A stretch of DNA of 64,000 nucleotides from CAYMCO01 sp964388955 (GCA_964388955.1 CAYMCO010000003.1:1-64000); one strand, 5' to 3'. Shown: positions 24,528 through 34,293, counted from the stretch's first letter. Numbers and translations are program-made. Notes: a model not told the origin generated them from the letters alone.

Positions 24528-24674
24528 CTAGATGTTGGCGACGACATTGCTGAATACGTTCCCAATCGCTGGACCGAGAACCATCAGGATGATAATGACG
24601 ACAATGGCGACGAGCATAAGGATCAGGGCATATTCAACCAATCCTTGGCCAGGCTCTCTCGGTGCATACAACAT
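24528..24674 (-). CDS. flp: Flp-type pilin, copy 1
   Basis: 48 aa from ATG 24674, preceded by GGAGG at 8 nt; earlier in-frame Met codons lack a site. MLYAPREPGQGLVEYALILMLV: cleavage is expected after the Gly of PG, leaving the conserved GLVEYALIL start with Glu at +5 and Tyr next. The remainder is one hydrophobic helix ending IGNVFSNVVANI. Major subunit of the Tad pilus. It is 40/48 identical by eye to copy 2 at 44981-45127. Preceded by structured leader E1. Confidence 0.93.
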   Translation of the reverse strand: MLYAPREPGQGLVEYALILMLVAIVVIIILMVLGPAIGNVFSNVVANI

Positions 24675-24710
24675 TGCTGGTGCCTCCTTTCTGGGTATGT
24701 TGATGATCCA

Positions 24711-24821
24711 CAAAATAAACCGGCCACTGTGGCCGGTTTCGCTACTTGCTCCACAAAGGCCCGTCCGCGCTGCTGATTGGGACTAAGCGACCAGGTTTGG
24801 CCTTTGCTTCGATGCATCCAC
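24711..24821 (-). promoter_or_regulatory. Structured leader RNA E1 (upstream of flp)
   Basis: Read on the minus strand: GTGGATGCATCG, outer stem GCAAAGGCC...GGCCTTTGT, inside it TGGTCGC, then GGAGCAAGTAGCGAAACC, then a terminator-like stem CCGGCCAC-AGTGGCCGG with TTTATTTTG. The same ordered blocks occur in E2-E4. GGTCGCT and AGCGA-ACC can pair across the outer stem, suggesting a pseudoknot. Not assignable to a riboswitch class I know. Confidence 0.7.
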
Positions 24822-25676
24822 TGGTAGGGAGCACAGAGTATTCGCGTTGTGAGATCTATTACACATTATTAGGGATTCTGCATCCGATTGGAATCGCACG
24901 CCCGGATGATTTGGTTTCACCCCGCGAGAGTAGGCCTGGGCAAGCCAAGGGCTGGCGCCGGGTGCATCCGGTCATTTGTTGCAGGGGCGTTGGCCTCGTG
25001 TCTCAGAGGCTGTGCCCTGGGGCGGAGAGAGCAAGTTGAGTATGCATCCGTGCGGCCTGGCAGCGGTCTACTTGAACGGAGGAATTGGCATTCGGTTCGA
25101 GACCCCGCGGGATGAGCGGGATTTGGCCCCCCACCCCAATCCCCTCCCCCCATAGTTGGCGTTGATTCCTCCATCCCGAGGTCACCGTGGGGGGAGGGGT
25201 TAGTTAATACAAGGGGCGGGGGAGCAGCGCTCCCCCCCTAAGGATCTCTCCCCCCTCCCCCAGCGGGCGGAGGAGCGGGGAAGACGGCCCCAGGGGAGCT
25301 GGGGGAGGGGGCCCAGGGGGTGGGGGTGGATCGAAGAGCAACGCGGGAGGAGGGGGCGGAGGCTGGCGCCAGCAGGTGCCCCCCACGAGCGTTCCCTTCA
25401 GCGAGATTGGCGAGGGAATAGCATCGCGCTCGGAGGAGGGGGCTCATCGAGCCGGCAGGGTCGAATATCGTCTGCCCCCGGAATCGCACCGCGCAACAAA
25501 AACCCGGATGCCCCCCTGGCGCCCCTCGGGTGGCACCAGTGCGGATCGGTGGCAAGCAAATTGCATCTATCTGGCCGAGAGGCTGGCTGAAGGTTGCCGG
25601 CTGGAGATCGTCATCCCAGCGGCCCCGTCGCGGGACCGGATCCTTCCTGTAGGACGACCGGCCGCATGACAGGGGC
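24822..25676. other. Gap without supported gene
   Basis: Contains the presumed promoter region of leader E1 and then a long G/C-tract stretch (about 25,110-25,400, runs of G and C up to 7) with no credible coding frame. Confidence 0.5.
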
Positions 25677-25700
25677 GTGGCTGGCCCAGGGAGTGTGCCT

Positions 25701-26501
25701 ATGGCCGACTATACGATCGGGATCGATGTCAGCCAGTATCAGGGGAGCATGCGCTGGAACACGGCGGTGGAAGCGGGGGTGAAGTTCGTCTATGTTCGGG
25801 CGAGCATCGGCTCGGAAGTAGACGAGCAGTTCGAGCGCAATGCGAGGCTGCTGCCCACCAAGGGCATCCATTTTGGCTTCTATTTTCCGCATGTGCCCAC
25901 CATCCCCTGGCAAGAGCAAGCGGAGACATTCTGCGACCTGGTCGAGGATGTGCCCTGGGATCTGCCGCCCGCCATCGATGTCGAATTGGCCGGCGATCAA
26001 TCCCGGCTGGCGGACGTCGTGTTGCACGTCAATCTGCGGCTGAAGGTCCCGCCAACGATCTACACGACGGGGCTGTTCTGGAACACGTATGTCGGGGATG
26101 TGCCTTGGGCGCCGCTGCTGCCGCTATGGATCGCGCTCTGGAATGATGATTGGGACCACCCGTGGCAAAATGACTTCTATCGGCCCGTGTCTTGGGAGGA
26201 CTGGGACTTCTGGCAGTGGTCGGGGGACGGGAACGGCCGCGGCGCGGAATTCGGCGCACGCAGCGAAGATGTGCCCCTGGACCGCTTCAACGGGGACGAG
26301 GCCGCCTTGGACCGCTTCGCCACACGGGTGCGGCTGACGCGCAGGGGGCGAGAGCTCGGGCTGCGAATCACGGATCTGGAGCGCCAGGTGCTGGAGCTCA
26401 TGCGCACGGTGCAGGGATTGAGGGTCAATATGGATGGGGACCTCGGCGGGCCTCGGGGGGCGAATTCCGTCGCTGCAGCTCACACCCTCCGCGCCAGATG
26501 A
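25701..26501 (+). CDS. GH25-family lysozyme-like protein
   Basis: 266 aa from ATG 25701 (GGGAG upstream). YTIGIDVSQYQGSMRW at the N-terminus, FVYVRASIG, GFYFPHVPT, and PPAIDVELAGD contain the paired acidic residues of the GH25 muramidase barrel, with WQWSGDGNG near its end. A C-terminal coiled segment (LGLRITDLERQVLELMRTVQGL) follows. No signal peptide is seen, so export or a phage-like lysis role is unclear. It is on the opposite strand to the Tad genes around it. Confidence 0.82.
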   Translation: MADYTIGIDVSQYQGSMRWNTAVEAGVKFVYVRASIGSEVDEQFERNARLLPTKGIHFGFYFPHVPTIPWQEQAETFCDLVEDVPWDLPPAIDVELAGDQSRLADVVLHVNLRLKVPPTIYTTGLFWNTYVGDVPWAPLLPLWIALWNDDWDHPWQNDFYRPVSWEDWDFWQWSGDGNGRGAEFGARSEDVPLDRFNGDEAALDRFATRVRLTRRGRELGLRITDLERQVLELMRTVQGLRVNMDGDLGGPRGANSVAAAHTLRAR

Positions 26502-26508
26502 GCACTCA

Positions 26509-27585
26509 TCACAATTCGTCCTCATCCTGGGAGAGAAGGCCGGTCCCGGCTGCTCCGGGCCCCTGATTGCCGGGCAGAGAGGGGTCGTGCTTGCCATCGG
26601 AGCGGTCTGCTGCGGATGGGGGCAACTCGGTCGGCCCCAGATGAAACGGCAACCCCCCGACCTCGGGAGACGTGTCCTCCGTCTCTGCCGGAGGTTCAAA
26701 CTCCTCTTCGGTAATCACATATTCGGAGAAGCGCTGCAGATAGGCTTGGATCTGGTCCAAGAGGGTTCGTATGGAGTCGAGATCGCCTGCCTCCCAGAGG
26801 GCGGGGATCGACTCCTGGAAATAGGACCGGAATTGCGCCAATTCCGCCTCGGAAGTCACGTCGATGCCCTCGGTGGCGAACTCCCGGTTGATGCTGAGGA
26901 ATTTCTCGAACTCATCCCTTGTACGGCGGATCTTGCGGGCGACGTCGGGCACCCCGGTGATCGCCCCGGTGAGCGATTCCATGCGGCGCACCAGGGTTTC
27001 GGGCTCCACGCGCGGATCGGAATTCAATTGCAGTAGGGCCCTGATCTCCCCCTCCCATTGATCCAGGATGGGTTTGATATCCAGCGAATCCGATTCCTGC
27101 ACGATGCGTTCCCCGGACCGCTCCAGGAGCAGCACATAGTGAAGCGCCTGGATAAGCGAGCGCTTGGCTGTGAGCAGCATCTGGGAGCGTTCCTCTTCGA
27201 TGGCCTCCTGGCGGCGCTTGTCGAGCTTGGCGCGCTCCATCTCATTGTAGAATTTGGTGCCTTCCATGGAATAGTTGATCAAATCGATCAAATCCGCTTG
27301 CGCCTGGAGCAGATCATCCGCCTCCGAGACAATCTTTCGCAGCTGGCCAGGCGTTCGGATCACCAGGCTGGCGTACTCTTCGCGGATATCCTGCGACCGA
27401 TACACTGTGTCGTCAAAACTCGTCCACACCGAGCGATCCAGGTTGGTGGCTTTGAATGACACCTGGGTGATGTACAACCGATACTTGACCAGGAGATCGT
27501 TGATCTCCTTCTCCCGCAACAGGATGCGATCCAGTTTGGCCTCAACCTGCTGGCGCAAGTCCTTCAGGTTGGACAGCAGCGACAT
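26509..27585 (-). CDS. Unknown coiled-coil protein in the Tad locus
   Basis: 358 aa, almost entirely charged and helical, with predicted coiled coils at residues 1-30, 75-150 and 180-260, and a disordered acidic/proline-rich tail. No membrane segment. It follows the degenerate GGDEF gene and tadA in the same direction with a 34-nt gap, so probably one operon. No family recognised; a scaffold or regulator of pilus assembly is a guess from context. Confidence 0.7.
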   Translation of the reverse strand: MSLLSNLKDLRQQVEAKLDRILLREKEINDLLVKYRLYITQVSFKATNLDRSVWTSFDDTVYRSQDIREEYASLVIRTPGQLRKIVSEADDLLQAQADLIDLINYSMEGTKFYNEMERAKLDKRRQEAIEEERSQMLLTAKRSLIQALHYVLLLERSGERIVQESDSLDIKPILDQWEGEIRALLQLNSDPRVEPETLVRRMESLTGAITGVPDVARKIRRTRDEFEKFLSINREFATEGIDVTSEAELAQFRSYFQESIPALWEAGDLDSIRTLLDQIQAYLQRFSEYVITEEEFEPPAETEDTSPEVGGLPFHLGPTELPPSAADRSDGKHDPSLPGNQGPGAAGTGLLSQDEDEL

Positions 27586-27619
27586 ACACCGGCCCCTTCG
27601 TGGTCACTCGTGGTGCAGA

Positions 27620-28282
27620 TTAGATACCGTAGTGGTCCTGATCCCCTTCATCCGGTTGGGAGGCAGAGCCAGACTCGAAGCCCATCCGGTCGAAACGCCG
27701 GGACGCGGATCGGATTTGGTCCAGCAGGAAAGCGGTGGCGACGTTCCCGTCTGTACAGCTGATGAGCGCCACTTGGGATAGAATGGGGAGGTCGATGCCC
27801 CATTTCACGCTCACCCTGGCCTGCGATAGCGTCGCCCGCAGTTTGTCGACGATCGCCCCCGCCTGGGCCTCTCCGCAGCCAGGGAGGACAACGATGAATT
27901 CGTGCCATTCTTCCCCTTGCGCCACCCAGTCCGTCTCGCGGGTGTGCAGGCGCAGCTCTTTGACGACGGTGGTGAGCATGTCCTGGGCGACGTTGTAGCC
28001 GTGCTCTTCCTTGATATCATCGATACCGATCACCCGCACGGCCACCAGGGAGAGGTCGTATTCCAGCACTCGCGCCCGGCTCAACTCATCATCGATACTC
28101 AAGCGAAAGAATCCGTTCTTGTAGGCGCCTGTGCGTTCATCGCGGGCCACCAGATCCCTGACCTCTTGATATAGCTCCGGCTCGAGGCGGATCGCCATAG
28201 CGAGCAGGCTCGCCAGCCTGCTGGCTGCTCCCTTGGCCTCCGGCTCATCGGTCATGGTAGGGGAATTCTCTTGTTGTTCCAT
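27620..28282 (-). CDS. Degenerate GGDEF-domain protein
   Basis: 220 aa from ATG 28282 (GGAG upstream). Residues 40-190 align to a GGDEF domain: DERTGAYKNGFFRLSIDDELSRA, LSLVAVRVIGIDDIKEEHGYNVAQDML. The catalytic loop reads GEEWHEF instead of GG(D/E)EF, so cyclase activity is unlikely; it may bind GTP or c-di-GMP or simply act as a partner. Located between tadA and the coiled-coil gene, which links it to pilus control. Confidence 0.8.
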   Translation of the reverse strand: MEQQENSPTMTDEPEAKGAASRLASLLAMAIRLEPELYQEVRDLVARDERTGAYKNGFFRLSIDDELSRARVLEYDLSLVAVRVIGIDDIKEEHGYNVAQDMLTTVVKELRLHTRETDWVAQGEEWHEFIVVLPGCGEAQAGAIVDKLRATLSQARVSVKWGIDLPILSQVALISCTDGNVATAFLLDQIRSASRRFDRMGFESGSASQPDEGDQDHYGI

Positions 28283-28370
28283 AGCTCTCCGTATTACAGC
28301 TAATTGTACAACATCCACAGGCTCAGCTTCGCGGGAACGCAAGGGGGGTATTTGGTAGGGTCAGGGCGCC

Positions 28371-29789
28371 TCAAGCGGATCTGGGCGCTGCAACGGCCGG
28401 CTCGGGGGGTTTCTGCCTTCGGACTCCGAAGATGCTGGCGGGCAATCGAATGCCAAAAGCCTCGAAGCGATCCATGAAGGTGGGCAGGTTGCCCGTCGGA
28501 AGCAGCCTGCCGACCACTCTCGCGTTGTGGATTCCGGACTGTTTGAAGCGGTAGATGTCCTCCAGCACGATTTCGCCGTCCGCCATGCCTTGAACTTCGC
28601 TGATGACCACAATCTTCCGGGATCCATCGAGCAGCCGGTCCAGGTGAATGATGACATGAATGGCGGAGGCGATCTGCTCCCTGATCGCCCGGGAGGGCAA
28701 ATCCATGCCGGCCATCAGGGTCATCGTCTCGATGCGCGCCAGGGTGTCCCGCGGGCTATTGGAATGGAGGGTGCTCATGGAGCCCTCGTGGCCTGTGTTC
28801 ATGGCCTGCAGCATGTCCAGCGCGGCTTCATCGCGGATCTCGCCCACGATGATGCGATCGGGGCGCATGCGCAGGGAGTTGACCACCAGGTCGCGGATGG
28901 TGACCTCCCCCCTGCCCTCCACGTTCGGCGGCCGCTTTTCCAGGGGGAGCACATGCTCCTGCCGGAGCTGCAGCTCGGCCGAATCCTCGATGGTGACGAT
29001 GCGCTCATCACTGGGGATATATTGGGAGAGCACATTCAGCAGGGTGGTCTTGCCCGTGCTCGTGCCGCCGGAAATGATCATGTTCACTTTGGCCCGCACG
29101 CAGGCGCGCAGGAATTCCAGCGCTTGGGGCGTAATGGTGCCGAATTCGAGAAGCTTCTCGTCGGTGATGCTGTCTTGGGAGAATTTTCGCACCGTGAGGA
29201 TCGGGCCGATCAGCGATACCGGTGGGATGACCGCGTTCACGCGTGAACCGTCCGGCAGGCGTGCGTCGACATATGGGCTCGATTCATCGATCCGCCGCCC
29301 CAGTGGCGAGATGATGCGGTCGATGATCTGCATCAGGTGCTGATCGCTGTCGAAGGCCAACTTGGTGCGATAGATCTTGCCTCTGCGCTCGACGTAAATC
29401 TTGTTGGGCCCGTTGACCATCACCTCGGTGATGGTTGGATCCTGTATCAGCGGCTGAATCGGACCCAGGCCGAGAATCTCTGCCGTAAGGTAGGCGAGCA
29501 GTTCACCCCGCTGGCTGCCGGAGAGCACCACGTTCTCCTCGCGCAGGATGGTCGTCATCACCTCTTCGATCTGCTTGTGGATCTCGGCGTCGTCCGGTGT
29601 GTGCGTGCCCGGGTCGAGGCGGTCCATCAGCTTGCGCTGGATGCGGGTTTTCAGCAGTTGGTAGGTGCCGGTCTCCCGGGAGGCGGTTTGGCCGCTCTCA
29701 ATCTCGAAAGTGCGGTTCGAGCGCGCCTCGGCTTCGTCCCTGCCGCTGTCCCGGTGGTTGGATCTCTCTATACGGTCTTGAAGCGTCAC
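28371..29789 (-). CDS. tadA: TadA/CpaF-type pilus assembly ATPase
   Basis: 472 aa, hexameric cytoplasmic ATPase powering Flp pilus assembly. Shows the N-terminal region (YLTAEILGLGPIQPLI, TEVMVNGPNKIYVERRG), Walker A GGTSTGKTT, the Asp box region RIVTIEDSAELQL, RMRPDRIIVGEIRDEAALDMLQAMNTGHEGSMSTLHSNSPRD (Walker B and His box). Length is normal. The tadB/tadC membrane partners and a prepilin peptidase are not in this window. Confidence 0.95.
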   Translation of the reverse strand: MTLQDRIERSNHRDSGRDEAEARSNRTFEIESGQTASRETGTYQLLKTRIQRKLMDRLDPGTHTPDDAEIHKQIEEVMTTILREENVVLSGSQRGELLAYLTAEILGLGPIQPLIQDPTITEVMVNGPNKIYVERRGKIYRTKLAFDSDQHLMQIIDRIISPLGRRIDESSPYVDARLPDGSRVNAVIPPVSLIGPILTVRKFSQDSITDEKLLEFGTITPQALEFLRACVRAKVNMIISGGTSTGKTTLLNVLSQYIPSDERIVTIEDSAELQLRQEHVLPLEKRPPNVEGRGEVTIRDLVVNSLRMRPDRIIVGEIRDEAALDMLQAMNTGHEGSMSTLHSNSPRDTLARIETMTLMAGMDLPSRAIREQIASAIHVIIHLDRLLDGSRKIVVISEVQGMADGEIVLEDIYRFKQSGIHNARVVGRLLPTGNLPTFMDRFEAFGIRLPASIFGVRRQKPPEPAVAAPRSA

Positions 29790-29849
29790 AGAATATGTCT
29801 CCGATCCTCAATCATACCTGTTTTCCGGTGCACCTGGCGGCAACTTCCC

Positions 29850-30293
29850 CTACTCATGCCTGACTTGGATCTCCGCCACCAACGGTATTGTGGTGGGCGG
29901 CTCCCAAGAATCCTTGAAAAGCGTGGCAAAAAACACGGGCTGCCAATTGACCAGCACACGGACCGTGATCAGGGTGCCGGAGGGAATGGGCAGGGAGGGG
30001 TCAGGGGGATCCGTCCAACAGGGCGCGCTGATCTGCACCTCGTCCCCCCGGGAGGCGTCGAGAAAGGGGGTCGTGCGTTGGACGGCGGCCACCACCTCAT
30101 CTCTGCAGGCGGAAGTCGGATTCGGCCGCCAGACTTGCGCCACCCGCCCGCCTTCGGAGGCCGCGTTGTGCGTGGTGACCAGCACGGCGAACAAATGGAA
30201 CAAGACGGTCACACCCAGGATCACAAAGAGGGCGATGGGAAGAATGAGGGCGAACTCCGCCAAGCCCTGCCCTTGTCCTTCTTGCTTTCTCAT
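29850..30293 (-). CDS. TadE-like minor pilin
   Basis: 147 aa from ATG 30293. GQGQGLAEFALILPIALFVILGVTVLFHLFAVLVTTHNAASEGGR is the TadE prepilin-like segment; a secreted domain with two Cys follows. It lies 17 nt downstream of the TadG-like gene and 60 nt upstream of tadA. Confidence 0.85.
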   Translation of the reverse strand: MRKQEGQGQGLAEFALILPIALFVILGVTVLFHLFAVLVTTHNAASEGGRVAQVWRPNPTSACRDEVVAAVQRTTPFLDASRGDEVQISAPCWTDPPDPSLPIPSGTLITVRVLVNWQPVFFATLFKDSWEPPTTIPLVAEIQVRHE

Positions 30294-30310
30294 CGGATAT
30301 CGTCCCCTAT

Positions 30311-31549
30311 CTAGTCCCACGGCAGCAGTACAGGGCGTATGTCATATCCGGCGTCGCTTACGGCTTGCGGGCTCGGATAGAGCATGTTCTCGATGCAGGT
30401 CTTGAATTCGGCCAAGGTGTCGGTGCGGCCGCACCGAGCATATACGGAGCCCGGCCCGGGATCGTACGGTTTCACGCCCACCGTGTTGGCGTCGAGATAC
30501 TCGATCGAGACCACTGCGTATCCAATGACTTCGACATAGTCGAAGTTCTTGTTGCCGTCATACAGCTCGCCATCGCGATAGACGAAGACCACCAACAGGT
30601 CGCCCAAATCGTAATGCTGGTCGATCTCCTGGGCGAGGAAATTGTTGCTCACCCCCTCCTGCTGGGCGATGAGCGCCGAATTCATATCCTCGCAGACCCC
30701 GTCTATCCCATAGCAGCCGGGGATGGGCAGTGGGCCCCAGTATCCTCCGTCGGCGATGTACTGCTGGGTGTAGGCCTTAAGCGTGTTGGCTGCCGCGCCC
30801 CACGGTACGGTTTCGGTGTAGTACTTGTACTGGCATCTGTTGGCACCCCCTGGCGGCAGATCCACACAGCGCACATCCGGGGCGATCAGCCCATTCATGC
30901 TGACTCCGCCCTCATTGACGACATGGCCGTCCCCGGCCAGGATCTGCAGATCGCCCCACACCCAGCAGTCGGGTTCGGTGCCGCTGCCCGGCGGAGAGCC
31001 ACGTTGGAGGAACGGTGTAGCCAATTGCTCTGAGGACTGGATGCTGCAAGGTGCGGACCATTCGTCGTTTGGATCGCCGGGGGTCTCATATATCCTCGAG
31101 CCGGGCCCCTCGAATTCCTTGAGGGCCAGCGGCAGAAAAGCGGCGATGCCCTTCTTACAGTGCGCCCGGGCACCGATCTCCCAACCGTTTGCGTTGCGAA
31201 GGAATTGGGACCACCAGGAAAGCGTCGGGCCCCAGAGGGCGACCCGAATCGATGAGCCCACTTCAATGCCTTTGCCCAGGGTCACCCCCGTGCCTTCGTT
31301 TGGCGTGTACATATCCGGATCTACGCCGTTGTCATTGAGACTCTGGATGATGGCGGTGTATGTGTCGAGGCCCCTCTTGTCGGCAATTGCGCCGGCGAGG
31401 CAGGCTTCATCCGCGAGTTTCTGGCGGTCTCTGCGCGCCATCCATAGGCTGGGGAGATCGATCGCCAACGCCGTGAAAGGCAGGACCACGAACACAAACA
31501 CCAGCACGAAGAGGCCCAGGCTCTGGCCCCGTTCCAAGGAGCGTTTCAT
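30311..31549 (-). CDS. TadG-like Flp pilus assembly protein
   Basis: 412 aa from ATG 31549 (GGAGG 10 nt upstream). MKRSLERGQSLGLFVLVFVFVVLPFTALAIDLPSLWMARRDRQKLADEACLAGAIA is the TadG N-terminus. The secreted part holds about ten cysteines. First gene of the TadG-TadE-TadA-GGDEF operon, preceded by leader E2. Confidence 0.82.
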   Translation of the reverse strand: MKRSLERGQSLGLFVLVFVFVVLPFTALAIDLPSLWMARRDRQKLADEACLAGAIADKRGLDTYTAIIQSLNDNGVDPDMYTPNEGTGVTLGKGIEVGSSIRVALWGPTLSWWSQFLRNANGWEIGARAHCKKGIAAFLPLALKEFEGPGSRIYETPGDPNDEWSAPCSIQSSEQLATPFLQRGSPPGSGTEPDCWVWGDLQILAGDGHVVNEGGVSMNGLIAPDVRCVDLPPGGANRCQYKYYTETVPWGAAANTLKAYTQQYIADGGYWGPLPIPGCYGIDGVCEDMNSALIAQQEGVSNNFLAQEIDQHYDLGDLLVVFVYRDGELYDGNKNFDYVEVIGYAVVSIEYLDANTVGVKPYDPGPGSVYARCGRTDTLAEFKTCIENMLYPSPQAVSDAGYDIRPVLLPWD

Positions 31550-31610
31550 GTTGTTGCTGCCTCCACCACCCCCGATAGAATGGCGACCCTGCTTACACAT
31601 CGGTCATATA

Positions 31611-31719
31611 GAACACAAACCGGCCCTGTGGCCGGTTTCGCTACTGGCTCCCTGAAGGGCTCGCCGGATGCAACGTCGGCAAGCGACCAATTACCGCCCT
31701 TCAGATCCTAGCCTCCACA
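31611..31719 (-). promoter_or_regulatory. Structured leader RNA E2 (upstream of tadG-tadA operon)
   Basis: Minus strand: GTGGAGGCTAGGATC, outer stem CTGAAGGGC...GCCCTTCAG, inside TTGGTCGCTTGCCG, then GGAGCCAGTAGCGAAACC, then CCGGCCACAGGGCCGG and TTTGTGTT. The outer stem differs in sequence from E1 and E3 but keeps pairing (covariation), while GGTCGC and AGTAGCGAAACC are invariant. Confidence 0.72.
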
Positions 31720-32217
31720 CGTTCGAACTATCGGCTTGCAGGCCTCTCTGGACGATCCCTGCGCGCCCGAGCGCTTTGTAAATGGGCGGCCCGATTGAGG
31801 GTTGGGATCGCCTCCATCCTCCGGCTAGGATGTGCGTGCTTTCAACAGAAAGCTAACACGCGTGGCCCACGCTGGCAACAGGCCTTCGGTACCATTCCGG
31901 CCCTCCGGAACCGGATCCTACCCGGTGAAGCAATACGCAAGGTCACCGAAGCCCCTGCGCAGATGGAAAAGTGCGCCACGTGGACCGCCATCTGGTTGAA
32001 GTCAGGACACATTCCCTCACCGTTAACAACGGAATTGATTCGCCTCTGTTACAGGCCCGGGTGGGCGGTCCGGCGGGCAGGCATGGGCTCATCTCGGTGC
32101 TCAGAATAGGCAGGACAATGGAGCTATCGGGATGCAATCGGAAGGGCTGTCCGGGCCTGCGAGAGGATGTTATGATTGCCTTGTTCGACGACTACGTGCA
32201 GGGGACAATCATCGCAA
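31720..32217. other. Gap without supported gene
   Basis: Divergent intergenic region: promoter side of leader E2 on the minus strand and of the gene at 32218 on the plus strand. No credible coding frame. Confidence 0.45.
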
Positions 32218-32808
32218 ATGGCATTTTCATTCGAACCAGAAGAGCGGGGGGGAAAGCGCAGAGTGGATCGCCTGGCCTTGTGGCTGCTGATCCTGTTCGC
32301 CCTGATGTTGGCCATCGCCAGCGCCTATGGCGGCTATATGGTCGGCCGGAACGCAGTGGCCGCCCAGGTCACCGCGACGTACGAAGGGGGCCGCTCGGCG
32401 GCAGGGGGCGACCCCACGCCGTTCCCCACCTACACGCCTTACCCGACGTACACGCCCCTGCCGACCCTGCGGCCTTTGGTCATCACCGCCACCCCCTCTC
32501 CCACGCCGCAGGTGGATATAGGGGCCACTCAGGCGGCCGCGACGGCGCAGGGAACGAGCACACCGTTGCCCCCCTCGTTGACGGAGCCCAAAGAAGACGG
32601 ATTCTATATCGTCGGGGAGGAGATTGCGCCCGGCGTGTGGCGTTCCAGCCCCGGCTTGGAGGGGTGTCACTGGGCGCGCTACAACGACTCCAACAACCTG
32701 CTCGGAGAATACGTCGGGCTATCCGGGGGGGTGATCCGCATCCGCGACACCGATTACATCGTCATGCTGGATGGGTGTGGCACCTGGACCTATTTGGGCC
32801 CGGAGTGA
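32218..32808 (+). CDS. Membrane-anchored protein with Thr/Pro linker
   Basis: 196 aa from ATG 32218. One membrane segment (residues 18-40), a linker PTPFPTYTPYPTYTPLPTL, and a C-terminal domain EDGFYIVGEEIAPGVWRS ... GCHWARYNDSN ... CGTWTYLGPE. This C-terminal domain recurs in actinobacterial and Chloroflexota secreted proteins, often as a YIVGxDIAPGTYR-type module; function unknown. The two Cys probably form a disulfide. Presumably faces outside. Confidence 0.75.
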   Translation: MAFSFEPEERGGKRRVDRLALWLLILFALMLAIASAYGGYMVGRNAVAAQVTATYEGGRSAAGGDPTPFPTYTPYPTYTPLPTLRPLVITATPSPTPQVDIGATQAAATAQGTSTPLPPSLTEPKEDGFYIVGEEIAPGVWRSSPGLEGCHWARYNDSNNLLGEYVGLSGGVIRIRDTDYIVMLDGCGTWTYLGPE

Positions 32809-33097
32809 CCGGCGCCCCGATCTCCGGACCGGCATCTGTTGTGGGGCTTGCGGCTGCCGCATATTCATTTCCGTCCCGGGATATGCGAGAAGATGTGTGC
32901 CCGCTCTGCGCGGCGCAACCGAAACCCAATCTAGGGGGGAAGTGAGAGGGTCGAGCGCCGTTGTCCCCAGGCAGCGATGGGGTCTCGGCGAAACGGTGGG
33001 AGGGAATTCCTGTTTATGAACAAGAGAATTCGCAGGTAATATGGGATGGGATTTATTTGACTAGCCTATTCTACGCTCAATTCAAGGAGGCTTCGTT

Positions 33098-34201
33098 ATG
33101 ATTCGTGGCAGTCGACTCATTATCTTGGTCGCGATTCTGCTCATAGTCATCGCGGTTGCGGGCTATTTCCTGCTGCCGCGGCTCATGCCGGGCAGATTCG
33201 TGGCCCGGGCAGAGCCAACGCCGGTGATCCAGCAGACGCCTATGACCGGCGTGGTGTTTGCATCCAAGGATATCTCCCGCGGGGCGCTGCTCTCGGGAGA
33301 CGACCTGGTCGTCTCTGAGATTCCCACTGACAAGGTGATCGAGAGCATGGTGACCGACCCTGAAGATATCGTGGGCAGGTATGCGCGCATGGACATCCCG
33401 CGCGGGGCTCCGGTGACCATGGGCATGGTCACGGATGAAATCGGGGCGTTGGCGGCCACCGGCTCCGACGCCGCCATCGCCATCCCAGCGGGCCACCTGG
33501 CCGTATCGATCCCCATCGATCGCCTCTCCAGTGTGGCATACGCACTGCGCGACGGCGACCATGTGGATATCATCGCCACACTTTCGCTCGTGGATCAGGA
33601 TATCGAATTCCAGAGCATCCTGCCGAACCTGGCCACCAGCCTGACCACAGCGGGGGCGGCCCCGCTGTCGCTTACGGCTGCTGTTGGGGGCGAGCCGCCC
33701 AGGCTGGGGCGGGTAGAGGAGGAGGAGGTCACGGGCCAACTGCTGTACGTGGTGCCCTCCGAGGGTCAACAACCGCGCACCGTGGCGCAGCGCGTCATCG
33801 AGGACGCCACCGTGCTGCACATCGGCACCTTCCCGCTGGTGGCCCAGGAGCCGGTAACCGCGCCCGCCGCGGAGCAGCCGGAGGCCCAACAACAGGGGCT
33901 CGGTGCGGAGGCGCCGGGGTCCCAGGAGGAGGCGGTTCCCACGCCCACGCCCAAGCCGCCGGAGCCGCCGGATATTATCACCTTGATCGTCACGCCGCAG
34001 GACGCGATCACCCTGCGCTGGGCGTTCAAGTCCGGGGTCGATCTGTCGCTGGCGCTCCGGCCGCCGGTGGACGAGACCGAGAGCTCAACCACCAGTGTGA
34101 CGCTGCAGTATTTGCTGGAAAACTACTCCGTCTCGATCCCCACCAAGATCGGCGTGCGGATGCCCTCCCCGGTGGCTCCCGCACCGGCCGAGGGCCAGTA
34201 G
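33098..34201 (+). CDS. cpaB: CpaB/RcpC pilus assembly protein
   Basis: 367 aa, GGAGG 7 nt before ATG. N-terminal membrane anchor (ILVAILLIVIAVAGYFLL), then an SAF domain (GVVFASKDISRGALLSGDDLVVSEIP ... YARMDIPRGAPVTMGMV) and an RcpC-type domain (AIPAGHLAVSIPIDRLSSVAYALRDGDHVDIIATL). The C-terminal 120 residues include a Pro/Gln linker and a last domain (ITLIVTPQDAITLRWAFKSGVDLSLALR). Normally lines or guides the pilus channel. Ends at a strong hairpin. Confidence 0.92.
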   Translation: MIRGSRLIILVAILLIVIAVAGYFLLPRLMPGRFVARAEPTPVIQQTPMTGVVFASKDISRGALLSGDDLVVSEIPTDKVIESMVTDPEDIVGRYARMDIPRGAPVTMGMVTDEIGALAATGSDAAIAIPAGHLAVSIPIDRLSSVAYALRDGDHVDIIATLSLVDQDIEFQSILPNLATSLTTAGAAPLSLTAAVGGEPPRLGRVEEEEVTGQLLYVVPSEGQQPRTVAQRVIEDATVLHIGTFPLVAQEPVTAPAAEQPEAQQQGLGAEAPGSQEEAVPTPTPKPPEPPDIITLIVTPQDAITLRWAFKSGVDLSLALRPPVDETESSTTSVTLQYLLENYSVSIPTKIGVRMPSPVAPAPAEGQ

Positions 34202-34257
34202 CGGCGGCGTTAAGCGGCTGGCCACCCATTGATTTGAGAGGCGGCCGGCCTGCATGA

Positions 34258-34293
34258 GGCCATATGCCCCCGGGTCGCTCCCGGGGGCATATG
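34258..34293 (+). terminator. Hairpin after cpaB
   Basis: CCATATGCCCCCGGG and CCCGGGGGCATATGG form a 15-bp perfect stem around a small loop. There is no T-run, so it may be a bidirectional barrier. Positions 34,294-34,642 hold no supported gene. Confidence 0.6.

Noticed and set aside
25204..25555. Proline-rich minus-strand frames in the G/C-tract region
   Set aside because: They arise from runs of G on the plus strand; homopolymer-driven frames are not evidence of coding.
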